Origin: Muribaculum sp. An289 | GTDB lineage: Bacteria; Bacteroidota; Bacteroidia; Bacteroidales; UBA932 | Reading direction: 5' to 3' | Assembly: GCF_002159555.1 (NCBI RefSeq) | Contig: NZ_NFIV01000003.1 | Coordinates: 186,001 to 250,000, forward strand | DNA length: 64,000 nucleotides | Shown: positions 27,006 to 36,049 of the stretch, piece by piece | Numbering within the stretch: the stretch's first letter is position 1 | How the letters are laid out: each line of letters starts with the position of its first letter | Made by a program: the position numbers and the translations under genes | Notes under the pieces: generated by a model | What the model saw: only the letters and a program-made list of their open reading frames with translations | What the model was told of the DNA's origin: nothing | Database searches by the model: none

Positions 27006-27911
27006 ATGATTAAAAGTTTCGAGGACATTTTTACCGAGCTTAAGTCCAAACAGAAAAAAAGACTCGTAGCGGCATGGGCAGTCGATGACCATACCGTGAC
27101 TGCCGCCTACCGTGCGGCGGAAATGGGAATCGTTGATGTTACCCTTGTGGGCGACGAGAAAATGATCCATGAAGTTTGCAAGGCGGAGAAACTCGATCCG
27201 TCAATCCTGAATATCGTAAACAATACGGACGAGCTTGCTTCGATAGCGGCAGGTGTCGATATGATCAATGCCGGTGAGGGCGATATCCTTATGAAAGGCC
27301 TGTGTTCTACGGACAAATTCATGAGGGGCATCCTTAACAAGGAGCGCGGTCTCCTTCCTCCTAAGGCGGTGCTGAGCCACGTTGCCGTAGTGCAGTCTCC
27401 AAATTATCATAAACTCCTCATACTCGGAGATATGGCTGTCATTCCGCTTCCAGACCTGAAACAGAAAGAGGCCATAGCCAAGTATCTTATTTCGACAGCC
27501 CATGCAATGGGTATCGCGAAACCGAAACTTGCCATCATCGCCGCTACCGAGCAGATGCTTCCGGGCATGCAGGCATGTGTCGATGCGGCCATCATCGCCA
27601 AGGAAGCCGACAGGGGACAGCTCAAAGGCTGCGTAGCCGACGGCCCTCTTGCTTTGGATGTCGCCATAGATGCCGAATCCGTAGCAGTCAAGAAAGTCGT
27701 AAGTCCGGTTGCCGGAGATGCGGACTGCCTGCTCTTCCCTAACATCGAATCCGCCAACGTATTCTACAAAGTCAATTCGAAACTTTGCAAGGGTGTCAAG
27801 ATGGGTGCGATGGTCGCAGGTGCAAAGGCTCCGTGCGTACTTGCAAGCCGTGCCGATTCCATCGACACCAAGTTGAACTCGATAGCCCTCGCGGCCCTGT
27901 CGGCTAAATAA
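27006..27911 (+). CDS. ptb: Phosphate butyryltransferase
   Basis: Transfers a butyryl (or branched acyl) group from CoA to phosphate. The 301-residue length and 'ILMKGLCSTDKFMRGIL', 'LSHVAVVQSP' and 'GPLALDVAID' match Ptb rather than the larger Pta. It is followed by buk after 11 bases, the standard arrangement. With buk it forms an ATP-yielding terminal step of butyrate or branched short-chain acid production. Confidence 0.92.
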   Translation: MIKSFEDIFTELKSKQKKRLVAAWAVDDHTVTAAYRAAEMGIVDVTLVGDEKMIHEVCKAEKLDPSILNIVNNTDELASIAAGVDMINAGEGDILMKGLCSTDKFMRGILNKERGLLPPKAVLSHVAVVQSPNYHKLLILGDMAVIPLPDLKQKEAIAKYLISTAHAMGIAKPKLAIIAATEQMLPGMQACVDAAIIAKEADRGQLKGCVADGPLALDVAIDAESVAVKKVVSPVAGDADCLLFPNIESANVFYKVNSKLCKGVKMGAMVAGAKAPCVLASRADSIDTKLNSIALAALSAK

Positions 27912-27922
27912 TCTTTATCGGC

Positions 27923-29014
27923 ATGGCACACAGGATATTGGTAATCAATCCAGGCTCCACTTCGACCAAGATAGCGATTTTCGAAGGAAGCAATCAGATT
28001 TACAAAGAGACTTTGAGGCATTCGACCGAGGTCATATCTTCATACCCTAACGTCAGTTCACAGAAGGATTTCCGTTACGAGGCCATAGTAAAGGCTTTGG
28101 AAACGGCCGGTGTGGGCGTGGAGACCCTCGATGCTGTAATGGGCCGCGGCGGTCTTGTAAAACCTAACCGTGCAGGCTCATACATGGTGAATGACAAGAT
28201 GATATCCGACCTTGCTAATGCGGTTTACGGAGAACACGCCAGCAATCTCGGGGCGATACTCGCCGATACCATAGCAAGGCAGGCCAATCTGAAGAACGGC
28301 AACGATGCATGCAAGGCATATATCGCCGACCCTGTCACCGTGGATGAACTTTCGGACCTTGCCCGTATGACAGGCCATCCGAAATTCCCGAAACAGAGCA
28401 TCTTCCATGCCCTTAATTCAAGGGCGGTAGTAAGGCGCTATGCAAAGGAATGCGGAAAGAAGGCCGATGAACTGAATGTCATTGTCGCACATCTCGGAGG
28501 CGGTGTATCCATTTCCCTCCACGAGAAAGGCATGACGACCGATGTCAATGACGCCCTTAACGGCGAGGGGCCTTTCAGCCCTGAGCGTACAGGCGGAGTG
28601 ACGGCGCTGACAATGGCCAAGATGTGTTTCAGCGGCGAATACACATATGACCAGATCAAGAGGATGATAGTAGGAGAGGGCGGAGCAGTGGCCCATCTCG
28701 GAACCAACGACTTCTTCAAGGTCGAGGATGATTACAAGGCCGGAGACCCTGCAACCATCAGATTCGTGGATTCGCTTGCCTACCACGTTGCAAAATCCAT
28801 AGGCGGACTTGCAGCTGCCGTTTCCGGGAAAGTCGATGCGATAATCCTTACCGGCGGCATTGCATATTACAGGCATCTTTGCGACATGATAGCCGAAAGG
28901 GTAAGCTTCCTGGCTCCGGTGGTTCACTATCCGGGTGAAGACGAGATGCAGGCCCTTGCCGAGTGTGCCGAGATGGTACTCGACGGCGAGACCAAAGCAA
29001 GGATCTACGAATAG
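27923..29014 (+). CDS. buk: Butyrate kinase
   Basis: Converts butyryl phosphate + ADP to butyrate + ATP. The 363-residue protein opens 'MAHRILVINPGSTSTKIAIFE', distinct from AckA, with 'AVMGRGGLVKP', 'VAHLGGGVSISLHEKG', 'EGPFSPERTGG' and 'AIILTGGIA'. It is the last gene of ackA-ptb-buk and is followed at 29170 by a strong terminator. Confidence 0.94.
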   Translation: MAHRILVINPGSTSTKIAIFEGSNQIYKETLRHSTEVISSYPNVSSQKDFRYEAIVKALETAGVGVETLDAVMGRGGLVKPNRAGSYMVNDKMISDLANAVYGEHASNLGAILADTIARQANLKNGNDACKAYIADPVTVDELSDLARMTGHPKFPKQSIFHALNSRAVVRRYAKECGKKADELNVIVAHLGGGVSISLHEKGMTTDVNDALNGEGPFSPERTGGVTALTMAKMCFSGEYTYDQIKRMIVGEGGAVAHLGTNDFFKVEDDYKAGDPATIRFVDSLAYHVAKSIGGLAAAVSGKVDAIILTGGIAYYRHLCDMIAERVSFLAPVVHYPGEDEMQALAECAEMVLDGETKARIYE

Positions 29015-29081
29015 ATTTCCGAGAGCGGCCGGACTGTATGATTTTTTTACAGCCGGATACGGAAGTGTAAAAATTTTATAC

Positions 29082-29135
29082 ATGACTGAAACTTCGTCCG
29101 GATTGGAACTCGCTGGAAATCAGTATCGCAAATAA
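29082..29135 (+). CDS. Possible 17-residue small ORF
   Basis: ATG to TAA encodes 'MTETSSGLELAGNQYRK' between buk and the terminator hairpin. There is no recognisable family and no codon evidence; it would be transcribed as the tail of the buk message. It may be a chance ORF or the remnant of a longer gene. Confidence 0.15.
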   Translation: MTETSSGLELAGNQYRK

Positions 29136-29169
29136 ATTATATAAAAATCATACGGTTTTTGCTGCAAGG

Positions 29170-29208
29170 TTTTCCCGGAAGGCCATGAGGCTTTCCGGGA
29201 AAATTTTT
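29170..29208 (+). terminator. Rho-independent terminator after ackA-ptb-buk
   Basis: A 15-bp stem (29170-29184 with 29189-29203, one G-U pair), tetraloop ATGA, followed by five T residues. The arms read TTTTCCCGGAAGGCC and GGCTTTCCGGGAAAA. Confidence 0.85.
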
Positions 29209-29240
29209 ATGTGTAACCGCGATATGATAAAGGCTGCGAT

Positions 29241-31583
29241 ATGATTTCTTTTTTCAGATTCCTCGGAAGGAACAAACTTTATACGGCTGTGGAGGTGGCA
29301 GGCCTGTCCATAGCAATGATATTCATAGTTTTCATTTCATACTATGTTTTTTCCGAGCTGTCATACGATTCCTGTCTTGAAGATACTGAGGACATATATT
29401 TGCTCAGCGATGGTGTCTTTCCGTCCGGCAGTGCGACCATGATGGAACAGATTGAAGGGGCTTTCCCGGAAATCACGGAAGGGACGAGGATGGTTTCGAC
29501 CGCTTTCCTCGGAGGCCTTACTTTGACCGCCACTGTGGGGGAGGAGACTTTCAAGCAGCAGGCCCTGGGGGTCGATGCCGACTTTTTCGACTTTTTCACC
29601 TTCCCGTTCATTGCCGGGGAAAGGGACAAGGCCCTGACGGAAAAATATGCCGTGTCGGTTTCCGAAAGTTTTGCCGCGAGGTATTTTCCAGACGGCTCCC
29701 CAATAGGGAAGACATTCGATATTACAATCGACAAAGAGACGGTTTCCCTTACCGTTACCGGCGTGTTCGAAGATTTCAAAAACAGCGTTTTCCCGTATGT
29801 GGACATGATTTACAGGATTGAACTGTACGAGCAGGCCTTTCCGGCATTGCTTTCCAACGGCAACGGGACTGCGAATACTTTTCTTCGCATAAATGCAGGT
29901 GCGGATTTGCGCGGATTGGAAAAAGGGATATTGGGGATTTTGAACAAAGAAGACAATCTTTATGTGTCGGGAATATCCACGCGCGTCCTTCTCGTACCTT
30001 TCAAGGAGATTCATTTCGGGGCTATGGAATACAGCGCGCCTTTCACCGACAGTGTCGACAAAGGATTTATCAACCTGTTCGTGGCGGCCGGCATCCTGTT
30101 GTTGGTTTTCGCCATACTCAACTATATATCGCTTACCGTCGCCCAGACGGTTTTCCGTGCAAAGGAAATGGCCGCAAGGAGGCTGCTCGGAGAACGTAAG
30201 TCCGGGATAGTGGCAAGGTTCCTGTCCGAAGCCTTTGTAATGACGGCTGTCGCTTTCCTGCTCGCACTTGCGCTGATTCCGGCTTTTTCGCCGATGATGG
30301 GCAGGCTTTTAGGCAAGCAAGTGGATGTTTTTTCCAATATGGACATATCGCAGGCCTGTATCCTTGTCCTGTTCGTGGTTGCGGTTTCGTTTGTCGCCGG
30401 CATAGTCCCGGCCCTGATTTTCTCGCGTTTCAGACCTGTGTACCTAATGAAGGGCCAGTCCGTGGCAGGAGGAAAACAGGTGCTCGGAAATATTTTCGTC
30501 TTCATCCAGAATTTTGTCGCCGCGGCCGCATTGTGCATTGCGATAGCCATGTCCGTCCAGTTGAAGCACATGCTCGATGTGGACAGGGGGTATTCACGGG
30601 ACGGCGTAATCTATGTGAACGGGGTGAGCTCCGCTGCGGAGTTTTATGCCGATGAGCTGAGGGCCATGCCGGAGGTGTCGGATATAGGTTATGTTCAGTT
30701 CGATCCTGTCGACGGTGGACGGACTTCGGGCAGCTATGACCTTGAAGACGGTTCGCGGGTGAGCATAGAATGGTTTTACGGCGATATGGCCGCTTTCAGG
30801 ATACTCGGTTTCAGGCCCGTGTCCGTAATGTCCGAGCCGGTTGAGGGAACGGCGTGGCTTACCGAAAGCGCAATGGAAGGCCTCGGGGCCGATTACGGTT
30901 CTTCCGGCCCGAAGCTGAATTCCCTGGGTCTCAATGTCTGCGGTATCATGGGGGATTTCGTCAAGGGCAATATGGCGGAAGATGACTGCAAGGGAATGAA
31001 TATATGCTATTATGTCATGAATATGGATTCGCCCGAGGATTTCATGTTCCTCAGGGAGATGATAGTGAAAGTATCCGGGGATACGGAAAAGGCGGTAAGG
31101 AAAATAAGGGAGTTCTATGAGGACCGCGGGCTTGCGACGGCAGTGACGGTCGGGTCGTTGGACGAAAAATTCAGGTTTTATTATGAGAAGGAAAACAGCA
31201 ACGGATGGCTGATTGCGATTTTTACGGCGCTGACTCTGATGCTTTCGGCTATGGCCATGCTTGCGATGAGTACTTACTATGCCCATCAACATGCACGCAA
31301 TGTCGCCATAAGGAAGATATTCGGCCTTTCGCGCAAAGCGGCTTTCCGGTCGACGGTTTCAGGTTTTCTGAAGATAGTGGCCGCTGCCGCCGTGCTCTCG
31401 GTTCCCCTGTCTTACGCCATCGTTTCGAGATGGCTCGAAAACTATCCCGACAAGGCGGAGGGACTGTGGTGGGTATATGCGGCAGGCTGCATCGTGGTGC
31501 TGTCCGTGGCTTTCATTTCGATTTTCAGGCAGGTTTACATGCTTGTGAACATAAATCCGGCGGAAGTTCTGAAAAAAGATTAG
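29241..31583 (+). CDS. ABC transporter permease, MacB/FtsX type
   Basis: The 780-residue inner membrane protein begins with 'FFRFLGRNKLYTAVEVAGLS', the usual opening of the Bacteroidota FtsX-like family. A first hydrophobic segment (about 17-37) precedes a MacB-like periplasmic domain, then a block of three segments with 'AMEYSAPFTDS' before it, another segment near 420, a second periplasmic domain and a C-terminal block of three segments ending 'MLVNINPAEVLKKD'. Such duplicated permeases export lipoproteins, peptides or drugs together with an ATPase. No ATPase gene is adjacent, so the partner must lie elsewhere. Confidence 0.88.
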   Translation: MISFFRFLGRNKLYTAVEVAGLSIAMIFIVFISYYVFSELSYDSCLEDTEDIYLLSDGVFPSGSATMMEQIEGAFPEITEGTRMVSTAFLGGLTLTATVGEETFKQQALGVDADFFDFFTFPFIAGERDKALTEKYAVSVSESFAARYFPDGSPIGKTFDITIDKETVSLTVTGVFEDFKNSVFPYVDMIYRIELYEQAFPALLSNGNGTANTFLRINAGADLRGLEKGILGILNKEDNLYVSGISTRVLLVPFKEIHFGAMEYSAPFTDSVDKGFINLFVAAGILLLVFAILNYISLTVAQTVFRAKEMAARRLLGERKSGIVARFLSEAFVMTAVAFLLALALIPAFSPMMGRLLGKQVDVFSNMDISQACILVLFVVAVSFVAGIVPALIFSRFRPVYLMKGQSVAGGKQVLGNIFVFIQNFVAAAALCIAIAMSVQLKHMLDVDRGYSRDGVIYVNGVSSAAEFYADELRAMPEVSDIGYVQFDPVDGGRTSGSYDLEDGSRVSIEWFYGDMAAFRILGFRPVSVMSEPVEGTAWLTESAMEGLGADYGSSGPKLNSLGLNVCGIMGDFVKGNMAEDDCKGMNICYYVMNMDSPEDFMFLREMIVKVSGDTEKAVRKIREFYEDRGLATAVTVGSLDEKFRFYYEKENSNGWLIAIFTALTLMLSAMAMLAMSTYYAHQHARNVAIRKIFGLSRKAAFRSTVSGFLKIVAAAAVLSVPLSYAIVSRWLENYPDKAEGLWWVYAAGCIVVLSVAFISIFRQVYMLVNINPAEVLKKD

Positions 31584-31644
31584 GACAGATGCAGTTTTTT
31601 TAAAATTTCTGCTTAATTTTAATTCGTGTAATTTATTTATTGAA

Positions 31645-33165
31645 ATGAAAAACTTTCTGCTTCTGCCACTCGCCATCTGCTGCTGCGCCGCATGTACGCA
31701 GACTCCTGAGCCGGATGACGAGCCGTTCGTTATCACATTCGATTCTACCGAAATCAATGTGTCTGCCGAAGGCGGCTATGCAAGGGCGCCTTATTCCTTT
31801 ACCGGAAGCCGGGACAATATCGCTTCTATCGGAGTTGATTGCCCGAGTTCCTGGATTACCGAGAAGATTTACGATGTTCCCGGGGAGATTATCGTCAGTG
31901 TCGAAGCCAATCCCGACACTACGGACCGTGTTGCCGTCCTCAATGTAGGCTGGTACGGCGGCTCCGAAACGGTTTATGTCATGCAGGACGGGAGGGACCC
32001 GTCTTCGCCCGATATCCCAGATGATGGCGAGGATGCCATTTTCGAGATAACCGTCAACCAGATAAAGGAATCTTCCGTCATTTACAGTGTCTATCCTTCG
32101 GATACGCAGATGACTTATCTCAATCTTCTGATGGATAAGGCATCTTACGACATGTTCGAGGATGAAGACACACGTTTTGCAAACGACATGGCTTATTTCA
32201 ACCAGGTAGCCCAGGCCAATGGCCTGAGTCTGGAAGAATTGCTCAGGCAGAACCTGAAAACAGGAAATACCATAGGCGTTTCCGTGACCAGCCTCACTCC
32301 GGATACGGAATATTGCATATATGTCTATGGTGTGACTTCAGGGGCTGAACGTCTGACCGGATATGTGCCGGAATTCTTCGTTACCGAGAGCGTGCCTTTC
32401 GTCGACATTGATTTCGATCTGAATCCTACAGTGGACGGAAACCATGTGGTGATAGAGGCCATCCCTTCCGATGATACCGTGCCTTATGTCATGGACGCAT
32501 ATTCAGGCCGCGGCATAGACGGGGAATGGCTCAAGGAAAGCTATCAGACTTATATCAATGACGTGATTAATATATATACCATGCTCGGACAGTCGGCTGC
32601 GGATGCGGTGAAGAGCATCGCCCATGTCGGTCCGGATGCCATAGAGGCGGATCTTAATCCGAATTCCGACTATACTGCCTTTGCCGTAAGTATAAGCTTG
32701 TCCGGGTATCTCAATTCCGAGGTGTCCACCAAGGATTTCAGTACCGGGTCCGCACAGCCTTCTGACAATGTCATAACAATCGAGATTACCAAATTGGAGC
32801 CGGACTATGCCGAGTATGCGATATATACGACAAATAACGACCAGTATGCACTGGCCGCCCTGGATTCCAGGCAGGTGGAAGGCATGGCGGACGATCAGAT
32901 CATAGCCGCTCTGATTAACGACAATCTGATAACACTTGTAAACGGGGATGTTACGGGAAGCCTTTCTCCGCTTGCCCCCGGAACAGAATATGTGATGTTC
33001 GCTTTCGGTTATTCCGGCGGCACGGTTACAACCGGCCTTGTGAAGGAATATTTTACCACTCCGTCCGGCGGTACGTCTTCCGTGGGAGCGGGACGCCTTA
33101 ATCTTAAATTGGACCGTGAAACTCCGGTTCCAGTACTGACTGACTATAAAATCAATAAAAAATAA
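31645..33165 (+). CDS. Surface lipoprotein with BACON-like domain
   Basis: The 506-residue protein has a lipoprotein signal peptide ending 'CCCAAC' (likely lipidated Cys17) followed by an acidic stretch 'TQTPEPDDEP', the type of export signal that sends Bacteroidota lipoproteins to the cell surface. Residues about 30-115 look like a BACON domain ('EINVSAEGGYARAPYSF', 'ITEKIYDVPGEIIVSVEAN'). The rest is built of fibronectin-like beta segments with 'SLTPDTEYCIYVYG' and 'PLAPGTEYVMFAFG'. Its TAA overlaps an in-frame ATG of the next gene (TAATG), so the four lipoprotein genes form an operon. Binding partner unknown. Confidence 0.8.
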   Translation: MKNFLLLPLAICCCAACTQTPEPDDEPFVITFDSTEINVSAEGGYARAPYSFTGSRDNIASIGVDCPSSWITEKIYDVPGEIIVSVEANPDTTDRVAVLNVGWYGGSETVYVMQDGRDPSSPDIPDDGEDAIFEITVNQIKESSVIYSVYPSDTQMTYLNLLMDKASYDMFEDEDTRFANDMAYFNQVAQANGLSLEELLRQNLKTGNTIGVSVTSLTPDTEYCIYVYGVTSGAERLTGYVPEFFVTESVPFVDIDFDLNPTVDGNHVVIEAIPSDDTVPYVMDAYSGRGIDGEWLKESYQTYINDVINIYTMLGQSAADAVKSIAHVGPDAIEADLNPNSDYTAFAVSISLSGYLNSEVSTKDFSTGSAQPSDNVITIEITKLEPDYAEYAIYTTNNDQYALAALDSRQVEGMADDQIIAALINDNLITLVNGDVTGSLSPLAPGTEYVMFAFGYSGGTVTTGLVKEYFTTPSGGTSSVGAGRLNLKLDRETPVPVLTDYKINKK

Positions 33166-33176
33166 TGACTGAAATT

Positions 33177-34730
33177 ATGAAAAACAGGATATTGGCCATA
33201 TCGGCATTGTTTCTCGCGATTTGTTCATGCGGGCAGAATGAAAACATTCCGGTGGAGGCTGAGAGCATAAAGCTCAGCCGTGAAACTCTGGAACTTACAA
33301 AGGGAGATACCTTTAGGCTTACGGCCGAAGTCCTTCCCGAGGATGCGGAAGACAAGACAGTACGGTGGACTTCTCTGAAGGAAAGCATAGCTTCGGTGGA
33401 CGAGACCGGTCTGGTTTCGGCCGTGGCGATAGGTGAGACTGTCATCAAGGCTACGTGCGGAAATGTATCGGCACGATGTCTGGTTACAGTTACGGCAATT
33501 CCCGTGACCGGTGTGAAAGTGGTCCCTTCCGAGATAACCATAACGAGGGGAAGCACGCAGCAGCTGTCGGTGGAAATAACCCCGGAAGATGCAGATAACA
33601 AGGAAGTTACCTGGAGTTCGTCAGACGAGTCCGTGGTGCTTGTGGATGCAAACGGGATGATATCTGCCGTGGCTATCGGAAATGCGGCTGTCAAGGCGGC
33701 TGTCGGAGGTCTGGAAGCCGAGTGCCAGGTGACCGTAGCGGGCGTAGGCGTTGAAAACATAACGCTGGAGCCGGTTTCTTTGGACCTTATGGTGGGGGAG
33801 ACTGCGGTGATAAACGCTTCTGTCCAGCCCGAAGATGCGGATTATGACGGGATTACCTGGACATCTTCCAATGCGGCGGTGGCGAGCGTGGATGCCGGTT
33901 CCGTCGTGGCACTGTCACAGGGAGAGGCAGTGATTACTGCGACAGCCGGAGGCAAAGAGGCTTCCTGCACCGTAACTGTGTCGGAAGTTCCGGTTACGGA
34001 TGAAATCAATATAGGGGACATTTATTTTTCTGACGGTACCACGTCTCCGGTACTTGTCGAGGGCAAGACCCCCGTGGGCGTTGTCTTTTATGTGGGAGAC
34101 CCTTCCGTAAACGATGCAGCGCTGATGAGGGATCATCCCGACTGTACGCACGGCCTTGTAGTGGCTCTGAAGGATGCAGGAATGCAGTACTGGCAGTTGA
34201 GAATCCAGTTTTATCAGAGACATGTAGGTGACTGGGTGACAGCTTCCGGTACCGGATATAAGACGACGGTCGTGGATGATGAGACAATAAATCTGATAAT
34301 GGGATACAATAACACCAAGGCTATCGAGGCTTTCAATGAAGACGAGGCCAATTGGGACTGGAACGTGGACGCCATTCAGTGCGTTCTGGATTATAGGGAG
34401 TCGGTTGCCGCCCCTGAAACCAGCAGCGGATGGTACTGGCCTTCTCCGAAAGAGCTTTCTTTGCTGTGTACGGGAGAATACAATGGAAGTATAAACGATA
34501 TTTTCAATGAAACCGACAATCTCGAAGTGATAAACGGGAAACTGTCCGCTATCGGGGGGACCCCTCTGAACAACACTACGCCGAGCGGGACTTATGAATC
34601 TTATTATTGGTCGAGCGCGGAATCTTCCGCATATCAGCAGGCCATTTACGTACTCATGTCTAACGGCAGTGTAGGCCCTCAGAGCAAAGGCTATCCTCCT
34701 CGTAGTATCAGATGTGTCCTGGCGTTTTAG
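33177..34730 (+). CDS. Lipoprotein with three Ig-like (Big2) domains and a FISUMP/DUF1566-like C-terminus
   Basis: A 517-residue surface protein, first of three tandem paralogues. After a signal peptide and lipobox ('LAICSCGQN') there are three Big2 repeats of about 80 residues, each with 'WTS(S/L)' and a 'VSAVAIG' or equivalent turn. The C-terminal about 240 residues start 'GDIYFSDGTTSPVL', contain 'HPDCTHGLVVAL' and 'GYNNTKAIEAFN', and end with 'SGWYWPSPKELSLL' and 'YYWSSAE', a layout like the FISUMP/DUF1566 carbohydrate-adhesin-type domain. ATG 33165 (overlapping the previous stop) is also in frame; 33177 gives a normal signal peptide. Likely an adhesin or glycan-binding protein. Confidence 0.82.
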   Translation: MKNRILAISALFLAICSCGQNENIPVEAESIKLSRETLELTKGDTFRLTAEVLPEDAEDKTVRWTSLKESIASVDETGLVSAVAIGETVIKATCGNVSARCLVTVTAIPVTGVKVVPSEITITRGSTQQLSVEITPEDADNKEVTWSSSDESVVLVDANGMISAVAIGNAAVKAAVGGLEAECQVTVAGVGVENITLEPVSLDLMVGETAVINASVQPEDADYDGITWTSSNAAVASVDAGSVVALSQGEAVITATAGGKEASCTVTVSEVPVTDEINIGDIYFSDGTTSPVLVEGKTPVGVVFYVGDPSVNDAALMRDHPDCTHGLVVALKDAGMQYWQLRIQFYQRHVGDWVTASGTGYKTTVVDDETINLIMGYNNTKAIEAFNEDEANWDWNVDAIQCVLDYRESVAAPETSSGWYWPSPKELSLLCTGEYNGSINDIFNETDNLEVINGKLSAIGGTPLNNTTPSGTYESYYWSSAESSAYQQAIYVLMSNGSVGPQSKGYPPRSIRCVLAF

Positions 34731-34732
34731 TC

Positions 34733-36031
34733 ATGAAGCGTTTTTTGTACATGCTGCCGCTGCTCATTGCGGCGGCCGTATTGCCCTCCTGTATGGAAAA
34801 GGCCGTCGAGGAAGAGCCTGTGCAGTTGTCCGTGGACATCTATGAAAGCGATTTGTCCCTGATGCAGGGTGATACATACCAGCTTACCCTTGTAGTGGAG
34901 CCGTTGGATGCGGAGTACTTTTCCGTGGAATGGACGAGCCTCAATCCTGAGATTGTCTCCGTTACGCAGGAAGGTGTGATTACCGCTGAAAATATGGGGG
35001 AGGCTTTGATCAAGGTGACCGTGGACGGGGTATCTGCCACTTCCATAGTGACGGTGGGGCAAAGTCCTCTGAAGTCCGTGGGATTTGCGGAAAGCGAATA
35101 TGAAGTTGCCCTCGGTGAAACGGTGGTTACGGGCATTGTATTCGAACCTTCATCGGCTGATACCTCCGGAACCGTATGGACTTCTTCCGACAGTTCCGTT
35201 GTGATGCCCGTAGGGCCCGGCGAGTTCAAGGGACTTTCCATAGGCGAGTCTTTCGTGACGGTGAATATTGCCGGAAAGACGGCGAACTGCAAGATAAGGG
35301 TGGCGCAGGGGCCCATAAAGCCGGGAGACTTCCTTTTCGATGACGGAAGCGTATGTTCCGTCCTGCTTCCGGGAAAATATCCTGTGGCAGTTGTTTTTTA
35401 TGCTGGCAATCCGACAGCGGAAGATGCGGCATTGAAGGCCGAACATCCCAAGTGTACCCACGGCCTTGCGGTTTCGATAGGCGAGGATTTGACTTCGGCA
35501 TGGCAGCCGGCCTATTCGGCCTGCGGGAAGACCGTAGGGGACTGGTGCGATGACAATTCGGATTATGAGTCGCCGATTACTGGGACAGATTCCGGCGCCC
35601 CGCTGAACAGGATTTGCGGTTACAACAATACCATGGCCCTGCTGGATTTCAATTCCGATCTGGCGAATCGCGGCTGGAAGGTCGCTGCTGCGGTAGAGTA
35701 TTGTTATTACATCATTGAAAACGGATGGTCCCTTCCGGAAGGTACGAGCGGCTGGTATATTCCGTCGGCCAAGGAGATGTCCCTGCTTGTGCGCGGTGTC
35801 CATGAAGGGAACATTTGGGATATCCAGGATGATTCTTCGCCGAATCTGGATATTGTGAATGCTTCTATCGGAAAAATTCGTCCCGACTGCGTTATAGCCG
35901 GAGGAAGTTATTGGACTTCATCGGAGTATGATGAATCCTACGCTTATTTCGTCAATGTTTCCGGAGGCCGTGCGAGCATAGCTCCGAAGAATTTTGAAAA
36001 CGGCCTGCTGCGTTTTATCGTCGCATTTTAG
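34733..36031 (+). CDS. Ig-like domain lipoprotein, second paralogue
   Basis: The 432-residue protein has a lipobox 'LPSC' (Cys20) followed by 'MEKAVEEEP', an acidic surface-export signal. Two Ig-like repeats follow ('VEWTSLNPEIVSVTQEG' and 'VWTSSDSSVV'), one fewer than its upstream paralogue. The C-terminal domain matches the first paralogue point by point: 'GDFLFDDGSVCSVLLPGK', 'HPKCTHGLAVSI', 'GYNNTMALLDFN', 'TSGWYIPSAKEMSLL', 'YWTSSEYDESYAYFVN'. An in-frame ATG at 34712 lies inside the previous gene and is not used. The gene starts two bases after the previous stop. Confidence 0.8.
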   Translation: MKRFLYMLPLLIAAAVLPSCMEKAVEEEPVQLSVDIYESDLSLMQGDTYQLTLVVEPLDAEYFSVEWTSLNPEIVSVTQEGVITAENMGEALIKVTVDGVSATSIVTVGQSPLKSVGFAESEYEVALGETVVTGIVFEPSSADTSGTVWTSSDSSVVMPVGPGEFKGLSIGESFVTVNIAGKTANCKIRVAQGPIKPGDFLFDDGSVCSVLLPGKYPVAVVFYAGNPTAEDAALKAEHPKCTHGLAVSIGEDLTSAWQPAYSACGKTVGDWCDDNSDYESPITGTDSGAPLNRICGYNNTMALLDFNSDLANRGWKVAAAVEYCYYIIENGWSLPEGTSGWYIPSAKEMSLLVRGVHEGNIWDIQDDSSPNLDIVNASIGKIRPDCVIAGGSYWTSSEYDESYAYFVNVSGGRASIAPKNFENGLLRFIVAF

Positions 36032-36049
36032 ATTAAGAAATTTTAATAA

